A stretch of 36,314 nt of DNA from Polyangia bacterium (GCA_030426145.1 JAUHZF010000048.1:1-36314); one strand, 5' to 3'; counted from the stretch's first letter, positions 1 through 8,175 are shown. Numbers and translations: made by a program. The notes: a model not told the origin generated them from the sequence alone.

Positions 1-1323
1 CTCGACGATCTGCTTGCAGTCGAAGCGGAGGTCGATCTTCGCGTTCTCGTCGGCCTGAATCGTGGTGCAGGCGTCGGGACAGAGGATGATCTTGTCCATG
101 TCGATGTAGAAGGAGCTCGGCGTGCACGACATGGCGTCGGCCACCTTGGTGTAGGTCGCGACCTCCATGTTGTTGCTCGAGTAGACGACCTCCACCGTGT
201 CGAGGTCGAGCTCTTCGCCCGCCGGCGGTTCTGGAATGTCGAACTCGCATGCGACCCGGGCTCCGTCGATGACGCCCTGGGCCATGAGGGTGAAGATGTC
301 GGTGTAGTCGAGACCGCAGGTTGGGAAGCGGTAGCCGCCGGTGAGAATCGACAGCGACTGGTAGGCCGTGCCCGGCGCCACCGCGCTCGGGGTGCACTCT
401 TGGTTGGTCGAGGGCTCGGTGGGCGGCACCGGGATGCCATCCGGCTTCATCCCCGAGACCATGTACGGGGCCTGACTCACGATGCTCCAGAACTGGTAGT
501 CCCGATCCATCGCCGTACCGAACTGCGCGGGGTCGAGGGTGAGAATGGCCTGGTCCCAGTTGTTGGCCGTCGTCTGGCCATCGTTGACGTTGTCGTTGTC
601 GTCGTAGGTGGTGCCGTTGAAGCTGCACACGACGCCGTCGTCGGTGATGACGACGAAGAACTTGAAGGCCTCCTGACGGATCTCGGTCTGCCAACCCTGC
701 GGGTGCAGGTTGTACTGGTCGGGCTGGGTGTAGCTCGACAGCAGCTGACAGAGCGCGTTGTGGCTTCCGATGGGGAACGAGTGGTGCCGGAAGTTCATGC
801 TCTCGACCGGCTGCGGCTCGTTGTTGTCGCAATGGCCATCCATGTTGTTGTCGGCCGCGCCACTCAATGGGGCCGACACACAAATGGGCTGCGATGTGTT
901 GTTCTGATTGCCGTCGTGGGCCGCGACCATGACGACGCGGTAGTCGATGGGCGGCATGGCCGCGTTGATGATGGTCGCGAAGTTCTGATTGATCTGCTCT
1001 TCGACCTCGGAGATCTCCGCGCCCATGGAGCCTGAGTTGTCGATGACGAAGATGATGTCGACCGGACGACTGGTGAGCGTGGCCTCTTGGGTTACCGCGG
1101 CGCAGCTGTCGTCGCCGCCTTGGCCACCGCCGGAGGACGCCGTGACGAAGAAGTCACCGCCGGTGCCGCTTCCGCCTTGCGCGCTGCCCGTGCCGTTCGA
1201 CGCCGAGTCCCCCGCCCCAGAGCCGGTGTCGCCGATCTCGCCGTTGCCACCGCAGCCCTGTGCCGTCGCCCCCGCGCCCAAGATCGTCGCCGCCCCAAGT
1301 CCGAGCCAAGTCCTCAACTTCAT
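1..1323 (-). CDS. vWA-domain lipoprotein, copy 1 (stop codon beyond the window edge)
   Basis: Reading leftwards from an ATG at 1323 gives 441 codons without a stop, and the sequence is collinear with the next gene, which ends one codon further on, so only the stop codon is probably missing. The N-terminus is a lipoprotein signal (MKLRTWLGLG... with an AQGC lipobox near residue 25), followed by a Gly/Ser-rich linker. A von Willebrand A domain follows: 'DIIFVIDNSGSMG' carries the DxSxS metal-site motif near residues 95-107. Several paired cysteines suit an exported protein. Family knowledge: vWA domains bind ligands through a metal ion, and many secreted bacterial ones have no known partner. 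Cell-surface binding or adhesion is inference. It is the downstream member of a tandem pair, 48 bp after copy 2. Confidence 0.88.
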   Translation of the reverse strand, partial: MKLRTWLGLGAATILGAGATAQGCGGNGEIGDTGSGAGDSASNGTGSAQGGSGTGGDFFVTASSGGGQGGDDSCAAVTQEATLTSRPVDIIFVIDNSGSMGAEISEVEEQINQNFATIINAAMPPIDYRVVMVAAHDGNQNNTSQPICVSAPLSGAADNNMDGHCDNNEPQPVESMNFRHHSFPIGSHNALCQLLSSYTQPDQYNLHPQGWQTEIRQEAFKFFVVITDDGVVCSFNGTTYDDNDNVNDGQTTANNWDQAILTLDPAQFGTAMDRDYQFWSIVSQAPYMVSGMKPDGIPVPPTEPSTNQECTPSAVAPGTAYQSLSILTGGYRFPTCGLDYTDIFTLMAQGVIDGARVACEFDIPEPPAGEELDLDTVEVVYSSNNMEVATYTKVADAMSCTPSSFYIDMDKIILCPDACTTIQADENAKIDLRFDCKQIVE

Positions 1324-1371
1324 GGTGATATGGGACCTGACCCGGGCGGCATCGTCAACCGCAATCCCCGA

Positions 1372-2691
1372 CTATTCGACGACCTGCTTGCAGTCGAAGC
1401 TGAGGTCGATCTTGGCGTTCTCGTCGGCCTGAACCACGGAGCAGGCACCAGGGCACAGAATGATGTTCCCGCTATCGATGTAGAAGGAGGTAGGCGTACA
1501 TGCGTTCGCATCCGCCACCTTGGTGTAGGTGTCGACCGGCATGCCGTTGCTCGAGTAGATGACCTCGACCGTGTCGAGGTCGAGCTCCTCACCTGCCGGA
1601 GGATCCGGAATGCCGAACTCACACGGGACCTGCGAGCCGGCGATGACGCCCTGAGCCATGAGGGTGAAGATGTCGGTGTACTCGAGGCCACACGTCGGAT
1701 AGCGGAAGCCTTCGGTGAGCACGCTCAGCCCCTGGTAGCCTGTCCCGGGGTCGGCCGCGCCCGGCGTGCAGGTCGAAGAGGTGACCGGCTCGGTCGCGGG
1801 AACGGGGTCTCCGTAGGGCTTCATGCCATTGGCCATGAAGGGCGCTTGGCTGATGATGCTCCAGAAGACGTAGTTCCGGTTCATGTCGGTGCCGAACTGC
1901 GCCGGGTCCAATGCGAGAATGGCCGTGTCCCAGTCGGCCGCGACCTGCGTCCCGCCATTGACGTTGTCGCCGTCCTGAAAGTTGTTGCCATTGAACGAGC
2001 AGGACACTCCATCGTCGGTGATGACGAGGAAGAACTTGAAGGCCTCCTGGCGGAGCAGGTCCTTGTAGCCGTTGGGGTGGAGGTTGAACTCGTCGGCCAC
2101 GTCGTACTGCTCGAGCAGTCGACAGAGCGCGTTGTGACTGCTCACCTCCACCGAGTGGTGGAAGAAGTTCATCGTCTCCACCGGCTGCGCGGGCAGCGTG
2201 TCGCAGTGGCCGTCCATATCCATGTCCGGGATACCGCCGAGGGGCGCGCTCACGCAGATGCTCTCGGGACCGCTGGAACTGCCGTAGCGCGCGACCATGA
2301 TCACGCGGTAGTCGATGGCCGGCATCGCGTTGTCGAGGATGGTGGCGAAGTTCTGCGTGATCTGCGCTTCCACCTCGAAGATCTCACCGCCCATCGAACC
2401 GGAGTTGTCGATGGCGACGATGATGTCGACCGGTCGATTGGTGAGGGTGGCCTCCTGCGTCACGTTGGCGCAGCTGTCGTCGCCTCCGCTTCCGGCGCCG
2501 CCGTTGCTGGACGTGGAGAAGAGGTCGCCACCGGTGCCGTTGTTGCCGCCCTGGCTGCTACCCGTGCCGTTGGAGGCGGAGCCGCCGGACCCAGTCTCTT
2601 CGACCGAACCGCTCCCCCCACAACCTTGAACACCAACCGCCGCGCCCCAGATCGCCACCGCTCCGAGACCAAGCCATACGCGCAGATTCAT
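1372..2691 (-). CDS. vWA-domain lipoprotein, copy 2 (tandem paralogue)
   Basis: This 439-residue protein is closely related over its whole length to the neighbour at 1-1323. It has a lipoprotein signal ending in VQGC, a Gly/Ser/Asn-rich linker, a vWA domain with 'IIVAIDNSGSMGGE', shared stretches such as 'RQEAFKFF' and 'ITDDGV', and the same C-terminal 'DLSFDCKQVVE'. An upstream in-frame start would add 17 residues, but the ATG at 2691 places the signal peptide at the N-terminus and aligns with copy 1. A motif reading GTTGACG on the coding strand lies at the same 30-base offset before both ATGs, so the duplication included the leader. No strong ribosome binding site is visible. Function is unknown beyond a predicted outer-envelope vWA protein. 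Confidence 0.9.
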   Translation of the reverse strand: MNLRVWLGLGAVAIWGAAVGVQGCGGSGSVEETGSGGSASNGTGSSQGGNNGTGGDLFSTSSNGGAGSGGDDSCANVTQEATLTNRPVDIIVAIDNSGSMGGEIFEVEAQITQNFATILDNAMPAIDYRVIMVARYGSSSGPESICVSAPLGGIPDMDMDGHCDTLPAQPVETMNFFHHSVEVSSHNALCRLLEQYDVADEFNLHPNGYKDLLRQEAFKFFLVITDDGVSCSFNGNNFQDGDNVNGGTQVAADWDTAILALDPAQFGTDMNRNYVFWSIISQAPFMANGMKPYGDPVPATEPVTSSTCTPGAADPGTGYQGLSVLTEGFRYPTCGLEYTDIFTLMAQGVIAGSQVPCEFGIPDPPAGEELDLDTVEVIYSSNGMPVDTYTKVADANACTPTSFYIDSGNIILCPGACSVVQADENAKIDLSFDCKQVVE

Positions 2692-2834
2692 ATGTCCATG
2701 GGACCGGGTGAATCCACCATCGTCAACAAAATGAAGCTGCAATCGACAGCACTGAATTGCATCCCATGTGGGGCCGACAGCGACTCATGTGCGAGCCATT
2801 CGCCCACCTGCCGACACCGTCACGGGTGACGCCA

Positions 2835-4139
2835 TCAAGGGTGACGGTAGTAGCGGGGCACGCGGCGGGAGATCCCGGTGAGGCACTCCCACGGGATGCG
2901 GCCGATGGTCTGGGCCATCTCGTAGGCCGTGATCACGTCCTCGCCGAGGCGGCCCTTCTGTGACCCGAGCACCACGACCTCGTCGCGCACGGCGACGTCG
3001 GGGATGTCGGTGACGTCGATCATCGTGAGGTCCATCGAGACGGTCCCGGCGATGGGCGCGCGCCGTCCGGCGATGAGCACCTCGCCGCAGTTGGAGAGCG
3101 CACGATCGAGCCCATCGGCGTAGCCCATGGGGATGGTCGCGATGCGGGTCGGGCGCGACGCCGTCCAGCTGTGACCGTAGCCGATCGACTCGCCCTTCTT
3201 CAGGTCGCGCAGGGCCACCACCTCGGACAGCACCCGCATCGCGGGGCGGAGGTTGGCTTCACGCGCGCCGCGGCTCGGGGCGTCGGGGCAAGGGTGCACG
3301 CCGATGGCGGCGATGCCCGGGCGCACGAAAGAGAGCTGGGCCTCGGGGAAGCGCAGGCACGCGGCGCTGTTGGAGGCGTGGCGGATCTTGGGCTGGAAGC
3401 CGGCCGCCTTCACACGCTCGGTGGCGCGGTCGAAGGCGGCGAGCTGAGCGCGGGTCACCTCTTCGTCGGGATCGTCCGCGCAGGCGAAGTGGGTCATCAA
3501 CGCGTCGAGGCGAAGCTCGGGGTGGCGGTGGAGCGCGTCGAGGAAAGGATCGAGCGTCTCCGACCGGAGGCCGAGGCGACCCATGCCGGTGTCGATCTTG
3601 AGGTGAACGCCCAACGACGGTGGGGCACCGGTGCGGCCGCGCTCGCGGTGGAGGTAGCGGGTGGCCGTGCTCAGGCGCTCGAGCTGGGCCGGGTCGTAGA
3701 CCACCGGCGTGAGGTCGTGTTCGACGAGGGCCTCGAGGCCATCGCGGTAGCGGCCGTAGTAACCGCCCATCACCAGCACCGGGCAGCGCACCCCGGCCTG
3801 CCGGAGCTCGATGCCCTCTTCGAGCAGGGCCACGCACAAGCCGTCGGCCCCCGCGCGCTCGAGGGTGGTGCCGAGGGCCGAGGCGCCGTGGCCGTAGCCG
3901 TCGGCTTTGATGACCGGCCACACCTCCGCCGGGGTCGCGCCAGCGGCCGCATCGGCAGCCATGCAGGCGCGCAGCTCGTGCAGGTTGTGCCGTACGTGGG
4001 CGAGGTTGATCTCGGCCCGGGTCACCCGCGCCGCTTCCGAGGGCGCCGCCCGCCGCGGGCGCACCATGCGCAGGCTTCCCCCTCGCCGCCCGTCAGGCCG
4101 GGAAGGCCGCTCATCGGGGTCGAAGGCCGCGGTGCTCAT
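2835..4139 (-). CDS. alr: Alanine racemase (Alr)
   Basis: This PLP enzyme interconverts L- and D-alanine and supplies D-alanine for peptidoglycan. The barrel domain carries the PLP lysine in 'VIKADGYGHGA' (near residue 75), followed by 'LKIDTGMGRLG', 'HASNSAA' and 'VRPGIAAIG'. The C-terminal domain has the second catalytic tyrosine in 'SIGYGHSW', then 'IPMGYADG' and 'VSMDLTMIDVT'. All are standard Alr motifs. With the ATG at 4139 the protein has 434 residues, somewhat longer than usual because of a basic N-terminal tail. A second ATG at 4067, with a purine-rich GGGGGAAG before it, would give about 410 residues and is a credible alternative. The gene follows a small lipoprotein gene by 68 bp on the same strand and may be cotranscribed with it. 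Confidence 0.95.
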   Translation of the reverse strand: MSTAAFDPDERPSRPDGRRGGSLRMVRPRRAAPSEAARVTRAEINLAHVRHNLHELRACMAADAAAGATPAEVWPVIKADGYGHGASALGTTLERAGADGLCVALLEEGIELRQAGVRCPVLVMGGYYGRYRDGLEALVEHDLTPVVYDPAQLERLSTATRYLHRERGRTGAPPSLGVHLKIDTGMGRLGLRSETLDPFLDALHRHPELRLDALMTHFACADDPDEEVTRAQLAAFDRATERVKAAGFQPKIRHASNSAACLRFPEAQLSFVRPGIAAIGVHPCPDAPSRGAREANLRPAMRVLSEVVALRDLKKGESIGYGHSWTASRPTRIATIPMGYADGLDRALSNCGEVLIAGRRAPIAGTVSMDLTMIDVTDIPDVAVRDEVVVLGSQKGRLGEDVITAYEMAQTIGRIPWECLTGISRRVPRYYRHP

Positions 4140-4207
4140 GGAACGTTTCCGTATCCGAATGCCCCTGGGTTGGCAAAGATTCCCCGCGAGGACGCCTATG
4201 GCGCAGA

Positions 4208-4522
4208 TCAGGGGGTGCCCGGGCGGCCTACGCGGGACTGTGCATGGTCGACCCGGTCCTTGGTCTGACCGTAGGTGTAGTGGGCGAGCCAGTCGCGCCA
4301 GCAGGCCTGCTGTTGGCCGGCCGTGATCTGGGGCTGGGCATCGAGGGCCATGCAGTGCTCGAAGCGGATGTCGCCTTCGTACATGGCGTCCATGCTGGCG
4401 CCGCATCCGGCGCAAGCGAGCGCGGCGACCCATGACATCACACGGAAAATCGACGGTGACGAAGCGGACATGACAGGTGCTTGCAAGAGGCCAGAAAAGC
4501 CCGGCTCGGGGCCGGTTTTCAT
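4208..4522 (-). CDS. Small predicted lipoprotein, conserved-hypothetical type
   Basis: A 104-residue protein if translation starts at the ATG at 4522, which is preceded on the minus strand by a very strong Shine-Dalgarno run (GGAGGGAGG, six bases before the ATG). Later in-frame ATGs at 4471 and 4435 would bring the hydrophobic segment 'VMSWVAALACAGCGAS' nearer the N-terminus. That segment ends in a lipobox-like CAGC, although the -3 position is unusual. The mature part is rich in Cys, Trp and Tyr ('HCMALDAQPQITAG', 'ACWRDWLAHYTYGQTKDR'). I recall similar short proteins in myxobacteria but know of no function. The downstream neighbour is alanine racemase, which only loosely suggests an envelope role. 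Confidence 0.75.
   Translation of the reverse strand: MKTGPEPGFSGLLQAPVMSASSPSIFRVMSWVAALACAGCGASMDAMYEGDIRFEHCMALDAQPQITAGQQQACWRDWLAHYTYGQTKDRVDHAQSRVGRPGTP
4495..4519. other. Hairpin with A- and T-tracts just inside the start of the small lipoprotein gene
   Basis: CCGGC at 4501-4505 pairs with GCCGG at 4511-4515 around a five-base loop. The stem is bracketed by AAAA at 4495-4498 and TTTT at 4516-4519, so it looks like a terminator on either strand. It begins immediately after the ATG at 4522 of the minus-strand gene. It could act as an attenuator or translational hairpin, or it could mean the true start is the later ATG at 4471 with the hairpin in the leader. Confidence 0.5.
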
Positions 4523-4574
4523 ACTAGACCTCCCTCCTCCTTTCCGATAGCACCGGGCTTTCGTCGACTGAGCC

Positions 4575-6794
4575 GTGAAGGAAGAAGCCATCCGCAACGA
4601 ACCGGGTCCCACGGGCCCCGGCGCCACGAACGGCGCGCGTCCTCGGCTCGAGGGCGATGGTGCAGCCATCGTCGAAGAGGAAGACGCGCTCTGTAACAAG
4701 GTCGTGCGCCATCTCCGCGAGGACCGCACGCCGAGCAAGCTGCCCCAGCGGCACGACGACGACAGCACCCTCATCGAGCTTCGCGACCAGATCGCGAGCG
4801 CCCGCCTCGAGGACGTGGCCTCGCTCATGGCGCAGATGCAGCAGGTGGCGGCCGTCGCCAGCAACCGCGGCAAGCAAGCGCAGGAGCCCACCGACCCCAA
4901 CAACCCCTACTTCGGTCACTTGCGGCTCGAGGAGGACGACCGCGGGGTGCGTGACGTCTTCATCGGGCGCTCGACCTACATCGAGCCCAAGGCGGGGATC
5001 CGCATCGTCGACTGGCGCCACGCGCCCATCAGCCAGCTCTATTACCGCTACGAAGAAGGCGCGACCTACGAAGAGACCTTCGGCGACCGCGAGGTCGAGG
5101 GCGAGGTCCTCACGCGCCGCACCGTCACCATCGTCGACGGAGAGCTCCAGCGCATCTCGGCCCCGCAGGGTCAGTTCGTGCGCGGCAAGCGGGGTTGGCG
5201 CCAGCTCGACGGGCGCGAGACCACCCTCGCTGGCGGTGAAGGCAGCGCGGTGCGGGCCGAGCACATGCGCGGCATGCTCGGCGTGGGCGAAGCCGACCAG
5301 CGCGAGGACCGGCACCTGCCGGAGATCGCCGCCCTGCTCGACCCCAAGCAGTTCGACTTCATCAGCCGCCCCGACGCGGGGGTGGTGGTCATCCAGGGTG
5401 GGGCCGGTAGCGGCAAGACCACCATCGGTGTGCACCGCATGGCCTACCTGGCCTACCAGTCGGAGGTTCGCTTCTCGACCGAGCGCATGCTGGTGGTGGT
5501 GGGCACGCCAGCCTTGCGCGACTACATCGGCCAGCTCCTCGATGCGCTCGGCATGGGAGCGGTGAAGGTGGTCACCTTCAACCGCTGGGCCCGCCGTCAG
5601 CGCGAGCAGGCCTTCGACTGGATGGTGAAGATCCCCATCGAGGACAACACCCCGGTCGAGGTCTCGCGGCTCAAGACCGACCCCCTGGTGCACCAGCTCC
5701 TGGTGAAGAACGCCGCGCGGTGGCGCAAGAAGGGCCGCACGCATCGGCGTGACGTGGTGGGCCTCTGGGCCGATACCCTCACCGACAAGAAGCGGATCCG
5801 CGACGCCTTCGTTGAGCAGATCGCCAACGGCACCGGTCGCCTCAACGCGCAGCAGCTCGAGCGCGCCCTAGCCTGGTGTGCCGAGCGCTGCCCCGCGGTC
5901 GAAGAGTGGAAGCTCGACAACGAGCTCGACGAGGACGAAGAGGTCGAAGGCGCCGACGGCGTCTACGAGCCCGACGACCTGCGCGCATCGCTCGACGTCG
6001 AAGACGAGCCCTTGCTGCTGCGGGCCTACCAGCTGCTGCACGGGCCGCTGCGCCACAAGAAGAAGGCCCTGCGCTACGAGCACCTCTTCGTCGACGAGGC
6101 GCAGGACCTCGCGCCGGTAGAGATCGCCGTGCTCGCCGACATCGCGACGGAGCAGAAGAGCATCACGCTGGCCGGTGACACCTCCCAGCGCCTCCACGTC
6201 GACACCGGCTTCGAGGACTGGGGCGACGTGCTCGGCGCACTCGGCCTCGACCACGTGCAGGTCGAGCCCCTACGCATCGCCTACCGGTCGACGCAGCAGG
6301 TCTTGCGGGTCGCCCGCGACGTGCTCGGTCCGCTCGCCGACCCCATCGAGCCCATCGCGCCCCGCAGCGGCGCCCCGGTCGAAGAGCACCACTTCCCCAC
6401 CCAAGGTGCAGCCGCGGCCTTCTTGGCCGAAGCGCTCCGCCCGCTCTTCACGCGCGAGCCCAAGGCCACGGTCGCCATCCTCACCCGCTACGCCGAGCAG
6501 GCCGACGCGTACTACGAGGTGCTGCGCCGCGCCGAGGTTCCGCACCTGCGCCGGGTGAAGCACTTCGACTTCGCCTTCCGCCCCGGCATCGAGGTCACCG
6601 AGATCCGCCAAGTGAAGGGCCTCGAGTACGACTACGTCATCCTCGCCGACGTCACCGCCCAGAGCTACCCGGCCAAGGACGAAGCGCGCTACCAGCTGCA
6701 CGTCGGCGCCACCCGCGCCGCGCACCAGCTCTGGGTCGTGAGCCACGGACAGCGCTCCCCGCTCATCCCGGACTGGCTCATCCAAGACGACTGA
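4575..6794 (+). CDS. HelD-like superfamily 1 helicase
   Basis: A 739-residue UvrD/Rep-like ATPase. The N-terminal part has the HelD-type signatures 'NPYFGHLRLEEDD' and 'RIVDWRHAPISQLYYRY'. Walker A is 'GGAGSGKTT' (near residue 275) and Walker B is 'FVDEAQD' (near 506). Motif V/VI-like stretches are 'VKGLEYDYVILAD' and 'HVGATRAAHQLWV'. Family knowledge: HelD proteins bind RNA polymerase and help release or recycle stalled enzyme, using ATP; length and the N-terminal arm fit this better than a replicative UvrD. The start is a GTG at 4575 with little ribosome-binding signal. Only about 50 bp separate it from the divergent lipoprotein gene, so the two share a promoter region. Role in this organism is inferred. 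Confidence 0.9.
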   Translation: MKEEAIRNEPGPTGPGATNGARPRLEGDGAAIVEEEDALCNKVVRHLREDRTPSKLPQRHDDDSTLIELRDQIASARLEDVASLMAQMQQVAAVASNRGKQAQEPTDPNNPYFGHLRLEEDDRGVRDVFIGRSTYIEPKAGIRIVDWRHAPISQLYYRYEEGATYEETFGDREVEGEVLTRRTVTIVDGELQRISAPQGQFVRGKRGWRQLDGRETTLAGGEGSAVRAEHMRGMLGVGEADQREDRHLPEIAALLDPKQFDFISRPDAGVVVIQGGAGSGKTTIGVHRMAYLAYQSEVRFSTERMLVVVGTPALRDYIGQLLDALGMGAVKVVTFNRWARRQREQAFDWMVKIPIEDNTPVEVSRLKTDPLVHQLLVKNAARWRKKGRTHRRDVVGLWADTLTDKKRIRDAFVEQIANGTGRLNAQQLERALAWCAERCPAVEEWKLDNELDEDEEVEGADGVYEPDDLRASLDVEDEPLLLRAYQLLHGPLRHKKKALRYEHLFVDEAQDLAPVEIAVLADIATEQKSITLAGDTSQRLHVDTGFEDWGDVLGALGLDHVQVEPLRIAYRSTQQVLRVARDVLGPLADPIEPIAPRSGAPVEEHHFPTQGAAAAFLAEALRPLFTREPKATVAILTRYAEQADAYYEVLRRAEVPHLRRVKHFDFAFRPGIEVTEIRQVKGLEYDYVILADVTAQSYPAKDEARYQLHVGATRAAHQLWVVSHGQRSPLIPDWLIQDD

Positions 6795-6824
6795 GCAGGA
6801 GGGGCCGTTCGGTAGGGGGGCGCT

Positions 6825-6972
6825 CGACCTCGAACCTCGCGCTCGATCTCGACCTCGAACCTCGCGCTCGATCTCGACCTCGAACCTCGCGCTCGATCTC
6901 GACCTCGATCTCGACCTCGACCTCGACCTCGAACCTCGAACCTCGAACTTCGAACCTCGAACCCCGAGACCT
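6825..6972. repeat. Compound tandem repeat (3 x 25 bp, then hexamers and heptamers)
   Basis: Three perfect copies of a 25-bp unit beginning CGACCTCGAACC occupy 6825-6849, 6850-6874 and 6875-6899. They are followed by CGACCT/CGATCT hexamers and then about five CGAACCT heptamers, ending in CCCCGAGACCT at 6962-6972. Several overlapping minus-strand reading frames full of Arg, Glu and Ser are translations of this repeat and are not credible genes. A short relative lies at 27794-27832. Confidence 0.9.
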
Positions 6973-7031
6973 GGGCGTCGGGGGCCTCCCCTCGCGTGGC
7001 CTTTGCCGCGCGCTGCGGGGGGGGGCGAAGG

Positions 7032-7177
7032 ACACGATGGCTGTCGTTGAGGCGCCGAGGCGCCCCTGGGAGGACGCCTGCGGGGGCCGAAGCACACGGT
7101 GGCTGTCGTTGAGGTGCCGCAGGCGCCCCTGGGAGGCCGGAACGACAGCCATCGTGTCGTTGGTGGCCCCAGCGTCG
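7032..7177. repeat. Interspersed repeat: two direct copies and one inverted copy
   Basis: Copy R1 (7032-7073) and copy R2 (7094-7136) are near-identical 42-43-bp direct repeats starting ACACGATGGCTGTCG (R2 has one G for A). Copy R3 (7141-7177) begins with the reverse complement AACGACAGCCATCG, so the 17-bp ends of R2 and R3 form a hairpin with one mismatch across a 30-base loop. No protein-like reading frame explains the pattern. Confidence 0.85.
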
Positions 7178-7198
7178 TCGCTCATGGTGTCCGTGCGA

Positions 7199-7321
7199 GG
7201 ACGTTGACCATCTGCAGGGGTCGAACGTACCGGATGGGGACGTTGGGTCTGCGCAGAGCGAGTCTGCGGCGCTTGAACGTGCCATTTCGGTACGTTCAGC
7301 CCCTGCAGATGGTCAACGTCC
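7199..7321. repeat. 123-bp imperfect palindrome with 22-bp perfect ends
   Basis: The outer 22 bases at 7199-7220 are exactly complementary to 7300-7321 (GGACGTTGACCATCTGCAGG...). Inside, GAACGTACCG at 7223-7232 pairs with 7288-7297, and pairing continues with mismatches to the centre near 7260. Roughly 47 of 60 positions pair across the arms. I see no target-site duplication beside it. Candidates are a miniature inverted-repeat element, a structured RNA or a large protein-binding palindrome. Confidence 0.85.
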
Positions 7322-7399
7322 GGGGACTTGCAGGACAACGCGCGAGATATCCGCGCCTCCGCGGAGTGCGCGCCTCCGCGAGGGCTCGGCCGGGGGCGG

Positions 7400-7436
7400 A
7401 ACGAGAGCCATCGTGTCGTTGGCGGGCCCCAGTGTC
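7400..7436. repeat. Fourth copy (R4) of the interspersed repeat
   Basis: This is a near-identical direct copy of R3 (7141-7177): AACGAGAGCCATCGTGTCG followed by a GGGCCCCAGTGTCG-type tail. R3 and R4 flank the 123-bp palindrome as direct repeats about 259 bp apart. Confidence 0.8.
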
Positions 7437-7449
7437 GAAGCGCTCGTCC

Positions 7450-7941
7450 TCAGGGCGACGCGATGGCGGATGCGCGCTCGCGCTCGACCATACCGAAGAG
7501 CTCGTCCGGCGTGCCGTGCCCAGCCCGCACGACCACCTGGGCTTCGGTGATCTCGAGCTCGGCCCGGAGCTCCCCGGTGCACGTGATCGAAGCGAGCCCT
7601 GTGTCCGCGAACGAGAACCCAGCAAGGATGCGCGCTCCCGCCTCCGTGGCCACCAGCGCGCACTCCTTGGCGTCCTCGGTGTCGTAGGTCATGTCGAGGC
7701 TGAAGGAGCGGTTGGCATCGACGAAGACGTCGGCCTTCCACACCGCCTCTTCGATCTCCGTCGACACGTCCCGTGGCAGCTCGAGGTTGGGATCGGAGAG
7801 CGCCGAACGCATCATCTGCCCGGTCACGACCATCTTGGGCCGCACGTCGTCGGGCGTTTCCACACGCGACCGCACGCACCCCGCGGTCGTCGCGACGAGA
7901 AGCAGTGTCGTGGGGGCCGTCCATCCCCGCCAGCCAAGCAT
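7450..7941 (-). CDS. Small predicted lipoprotein of unknown function
   Basis: A 163-residue protein with an N-terminal hydrophobic segment ending in a lipobox (LLLVATTAGC, cysteine at residue 22), so it is probably lipid-anchored in the envelope. The mature part is acidic, with one further cysteine pair (in 'AKECALV' and 'SITCTGEL') and no motif I recognise. Codon use matches the neighbouring genes, which supports it being real. The start ATG at 7941 has no clear ribosome binding site, but it places the signal peptide correctly. It stands alone on the minus strand, between the repeat region and the divergent initiator tRNA. Confidence 0.75.
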   Translation of the reverse strand: MLGWRGWTAPTTLLLVATTAGCVRSRVETPDDVRPKMVVTGQMMRSALSDPNLELPRDVSTEIEEAVWKADVFVDANRSFSLDMTYDTEDAKECALVATEAGARILAGFSFADTGLASITCTGELRAELEITEAQVVVRAGHGTPDELFGMVERERASAIASP

Positions 7942-8033
7942 CCAACGATGCTACCACCGCCCTTCCGCCGTCGAAAATTCCCCTGCAAAATTGACCTCCT
8001 GGACACAACCGACACGACGCCCTCAAAGCATGC

Positions 8034-8061
8034 TTGACTTCGCCAGCGCCCTGACTAGTTT
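8034..8061 (+). promoter_or_regulatory. Sigma70-type promoter of the initiator tRNA gene
   Basis: A TTGACT -35 element (8034-8039) and a TAGTTT -10-like element (8056-8061) are separated by 16 bases. The expected transcription start falls about at the first base of the tRNA (8068). The -10 is weak compared with TATAAT. Confidence 0.6.
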
Positions 8062-8067
8062 CCCCCC

Positions 8068-8141
<74 letters not shown>

Positions 8142-8149
8142 CCCTGGTC

Positions 8150-8171
8150 AAGGCCCCTCACGGGGCCTTTT
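8150..8171 (+). terminator. Intrinsic terminator after tRNA-fMet
   Basis: AAGGCCCC (8150-8157) pairs with GGGGCCTT (8162-8169) around the loop TCAC, followed by a short T run (8168-8171). It begins nine bases after the end of the tRNA. Confidence 0.85.
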
Positions 8172-8175
8172 CCCG

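Noticed and set aside
1087..2829. Long open frame of 580 codons on the plus strand
   Set aside because: It is antisense to the vWA genes and reads as Arg/Val/Asp-rich low-complexity sequence; GC-rich coding DNA commonly leaves the opposite strand open.
4524..5744. Minus-strand open frame of 406 codons
   Set aside because: It is antisense to the HelD-like helicase, whose motifs are unambiguous.
6270..7338. Several minus-strand frames rich in Arg, Glu and Ser
   Set aside because: They are translations of the 25/6/7-bp tandem repeats and the helicase antisense strand, not genes.
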